NCBI RefSeq assembly: GCF_008831285.2
Contig: NC_045140.1
Span: 26,678,131-26,742,130, forward strand
Origin: Nymphaea colorata
Lineage: Eukaryota; Streptophyta; Magnoliopsida; Nymphaeales; Nymphaeaceae
Direction of reading: 5' to 3'
Length of the DNA: 64,000 bases
Notes under the pieces: generated by a model
What the model saw: only the letters and a program-made list of their open reading frames with translations
The model's database searches: none
Told to the model about the DNA's origin: nothing
Shown: one piece after another, positions 61,626-64,000 of the stretch
Numbering within the stretch: the first letter of the stretch is position 1
How the letters are laid out: every line of letters begins with the position of its first letter
Made by a program: the position numbers and the translations under genes

Positions 61626-64000
61626 CTACGACCTTTGCGAATAACAGAGTGCCGGGTTATGTTGAGCAGCTGCAACCGACCGCAGAACAAAATGATTCAT
61701 CCCAGACGTTCCAGAACCATCGGAGTTTCCTCGGTTTACCATCGAGTTAATACTTGCACCAGGGCAAGATGTGAACAATCTCCTCTGTGAACCAATGGAT
61801 GATTCCCCATCAGCCAGATCATGAGGCAAAGGATAAGAAGGCGAAGCATGTACTCCACTGCAGCTGGGAATTGGAAGTACTGGAAATACGACGGCATCCC
61901 GGGACAGCCTGTTCTCTTGAAACTCACGCTGCAGTGCATCACCCACTACTGAACTTGTCCTGTAAGGCTCAGGTGAATCATCAATTATAATGATTTCTTG
62001 TGAAGACTTTGCACCAAAGGGCGCGAGGACCTGCTTGTGGTTCTTACGAGCAATCCCCAGCTTTTTGGCATCAAAAGAACCTGATGGGCCAAACTTTTGG
62101 AAGAAATTTTCATTCTGAACATCTGAACCAAAGCCTGATGAAAAGCACAACCTGGAAATACCACCGCTGTGGATGTCATGGCAACTGTTGGACTGCAGCG
62201 GGAGTTGGCAGACCCGAAAATTACTAAAATCACCATGGGGTTTTGAGAACCTGGAACTTGCATATTGCATGTCCTTGTACTTATGGTCACAAACCAAAGA
62301 GGCATCGGAGTGAATATGATCGGAAGAAACCTGACCCAGATTAGCATTGTAGGCCCCAGGAAATCCAAGAAGGCTCAGATACTTGGAATTAGGATGACCA
62401 GCTGTGCTGTCAGAAGAAGCTTTGGGCAGTTCCGTAGGATCAACTTCATTGTTTGCAACCATGAGGTCCTTTCCCATTAACCGCAGAACAGAACTAGGAG
62501 AGGGCTGGACACGACCATGATCAGATTCTGCAGGTGGGGAATAGCAGCATCCACGGGACATTGTAACATCTGCTTGCAGATTTTTAGGAACAAATCTTGT
62601 AGGTTGGACGTGTGCATTAGCTACCTTACTGCCTATTGGCGGCTGCCAGATACTTGAATATTGGGGGGTAAAATTTGAAATACTAGCAGACATGCCCTCA
62701 TCAAGTTCATTTCTCGAACTTACAGAACCAGGAGGCCTCATTTGACATGAATTTGAACCACAGGACATCACCTCGCTTGGACAGATTGAAAAGGAACCTC
62801 TACAACTCCCCTTGCTACAATGGCAATGTTGAGCATCTCCAAATCCTTTTGATACTTCTAAAGGTAAAGCTGAACCAGTAGCTTGTCCACCCAATATGCC
62901 TTTTGGTGGTGCTGGTTGGTAAACTTGGACAAGGTGGCCCGTGTCTTTCCTTACTGGCTCGGAACAGCAGTGTAAAGGGCTCAAATTCACCTTTTCTAGC
63001 CGTTCAGAATGCATAGGAAATGATCCTGGTGACAGTAAAGGCCTGGTTGCTGTTGGAACAGAAATGCTTGATCTACTTGAGTCAGGAGACATTTGTGTTG
63101 AATATCTATCAAGCAGGTTATGCTGATCATGAGAAATAACAAGTTTTGGATAGCCGTGCATCACTGGACTGCTACACCCAACAGTGGGTTTCTCCAGAAC
63201 CGCATCCCTATATGTACTTTCCCTTAAGGGAGAAATGCTTGCTTCACTTTGAAGCCCAGAAGTATTAACTCGAGAGATGGAAGCTGGGACTTCCTGAATG
63301 TATTGATTACATTCAGCATCCATGTCATCGCCCATTGCTTGACCACTAGGATGGACTACCTTATCCGTTACATGAATGTTGCAAGAGCTTCCTTCTCCAG
63401 TCAATCCAGATAGTTTTGTTTCTAGTTGAACTTGCACACCAGAATCCAAGCACTGAGAGTTAACATCTAAAAGCAGGGGCTTGACAGAAATACTTTGCGG
63501 ATCTCTAGAGGCTAAAGAACTGGTGAGACCTGCAGGAACTACATCCAGAGACGAAAGTGGCATTTCCATATATGGTGTGATTTCTCTGGTTATTGGCTCT
63601 TGGCTGTCAGCCTTATGTCCAGCATCAAGATCAACAACTACTGGTTCATCTGTGAGGTATCCATGATCAGCTTGTGATTTAGGAGCCACAAGGTCCTCTT
63701 CCATTGCCATATCTGTGCTGTCAGACTTTCCAACAGAGTCCAATTCACTGCTTTTACTAAGATCTCCATCATCAACCAACTTATTAGAGTCAGTTTCAAA
63801 AGAATTTCTCAAGCACCTCAAGGAAGAGTCTTTTTCAGCTTGAAAAGAACTTGGAAGGCCAGGGTCACATGTTCTACTGCATCCATTCTCAGGATCACAT
63901 GCCTGTTCTAACAGATCACCAGTTCCGGTGGAAGAATTCACTTCCTGATGATCAGCTGGAATTACTCTGCTGGTGCTCTTAAACCTGTACACTCTTTTGG
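61626..64000 (-). CDS. HAPLESS8-like plant nuclear protein, C-terminal exon (partial at right edge)
   Basis: A single open frame of about 790 codons runs from the right edge to a TAG at 61626-61628. The apparent start at 63992 is GTG and the frame continues through it (KRVYRFK), so the gene extends beyond the window. The protein is serine-rich, low in hydrophobic clusters and probably mostly disordered. Landmarks: VQPTRFVPKNLQADVTMSRG, then SSVLRLMGKDLMV. The RLMGK(D/N)LMV block recalls plant proteins of the HAPLESS8 (At5g56250) type and EMF1-like proteins. Near the C-terminus EIIIIDDSPEP looks like a SUMO-interacting motif (hydrophobic core, acidic flank, possible phospho-Ser-Pro). I recognise no enzyme domain. 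The family call rests on the short motif and the local gene order. Confidence 0.65.
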   Translation of the reverse strand, partial: KRVYRFKSTSRVIPADHQEVNSSTGTGDLLEQACDPENGCSRTCDPGLPSSFQAEKDSSLRCLRNSFETDSNKLVDDGDLSKSSELDSVGKSDSTDMAMEEDLVAPKSQADHGYLTDEPVVVDLDAGHKADSQEPITREITPYMEMPLSSLDVVPAGLTSSLASRDPQSISVKPLLLDVNSQCLDSGVQVQLETKLSGLTGEGSSCNIHVTDKVVHPSGQAMGDDMDAECNQYIQEVPASISRVNTSGLQSEASISPLRESTYRDAVLEKPTVGCSSPVMHGYPKLVISHDQHNLLDRYSTQMSPDSSRSSISVPTATRPLLSPGSFPMHSERLEKVNLSPLHCCSEPVRKDTGHLVQVYQPAPPKGILGGQATGSALPLEVSKGFGDAQHCHCSKGSCRGSFSICPSEVMSCGSNSCQMRPPGSVSSRNELDEGMSASISNFTPQYSSIWQPPIGSKVANAHVQPTRFVPKNLQADVTMSRGCCYSPPAESDHGRVQPSPSSVLRLMGKDLMVANNEVDPTELPKASSDSTAGHPNSKYLSLLGFPGAYNANLGQVSSDHIHSDASLVCDHKYKDMQYASSRFSKPHGDFSNFRVCQLPLQSNSCHDIHSGGISRLCFSSGFGSDVQNENFFQKFGPSGSFDAKKLGIARKNHKQVLAPFGAKSSQEIIIIDDSPEPYRTSSVVGDALQREFQENRLSRDAVVFPVLPIPSCSGVHASPSYPLPHDLADGESSIGSQRRLFTSCPGASINSMVNRGNSDGSGTSGMNHFVLRSVAAAQHNPALCYSQRS

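Overview
The window looks like nuclear DNA of a flowering plant. It has nuclear-encoded photosystem I genes with chloroplast transit peptides, GT-AG introns from under 100 bp to over 5 kb, tRNA-primed LTR retrotransposons, SINE-like and MITE-like repeats, and (TA)n/(CA)n microsatellites. I could not settle the lineage below angiosperm from sequence alone.

Seven protein genes can be supported. From left to right they are: the 5' end of a ubiquitin-conjugating enzyme E2 (minus, 845-1060, rest off the left edge); PSAG, photosystem I subunit V (minus, 5601-6218, intronless); a TRAPPC2L-type TRAPP subunit (minus, five coding exons, 9575-16755); a plant WD40 protein of the C2A9.03-like family (minus, eight coding introns rebuilt in frame to 444 aa, 20211-29212); ARP8, an F-box/actin-related protein (plus, twelve exons in frame, 37207-49707); LHCA3, a PSI antenna protein (plus, three exons, 52012-53105); and the C-terminal exon of a HAPLESS8-like nuclear protein (minus, 61626-64000, open at the right edge). 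From memory, Arabidopsis keeps several of these families together (PSAG next to a WD40 gene on chromosome 1; UBC30, ARP8, a WD40 gene and HAP8 on chromosome 5). The order here may therefore preserve an ancestral block, into which TRAPPC2L and LHCA3 also fall.

The introns and spacers hold most of the unusual content. Intron 4 of TRAPPC2L contains a 3.25-kb LTR element with no pol; its interior carries a decayed, apparently intron-free piece of a TARBP1-like tRNA 2'-O-methyltransferase gene. WD40 intron 3 holds a decayed copia pol. ARP8 intron 9 holds a three-level nest. The outermost level is a copia element flanked by a perfect 5-bp duplication (GTTAT), whose two ends are inverted copies of the same LTR start. 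Within its LTR sits a roughly 990-bp terminal-inverted-repeat element. Within that lies a piece of a histone H4 gene, still open and fused to low-complexity tails.

ARP8 also has an 85-bp tandem duplication that copies the end of exon 10 together with its splice donor. The spacers at 1.98-5.6, 6.2-9.5, 30.3-37.2, 49.7-52.0 and 53.1-61.6 kb hold SINE-like copies, AT-rich repeats and small inverted-repeat elements, but no gene I can recognise.
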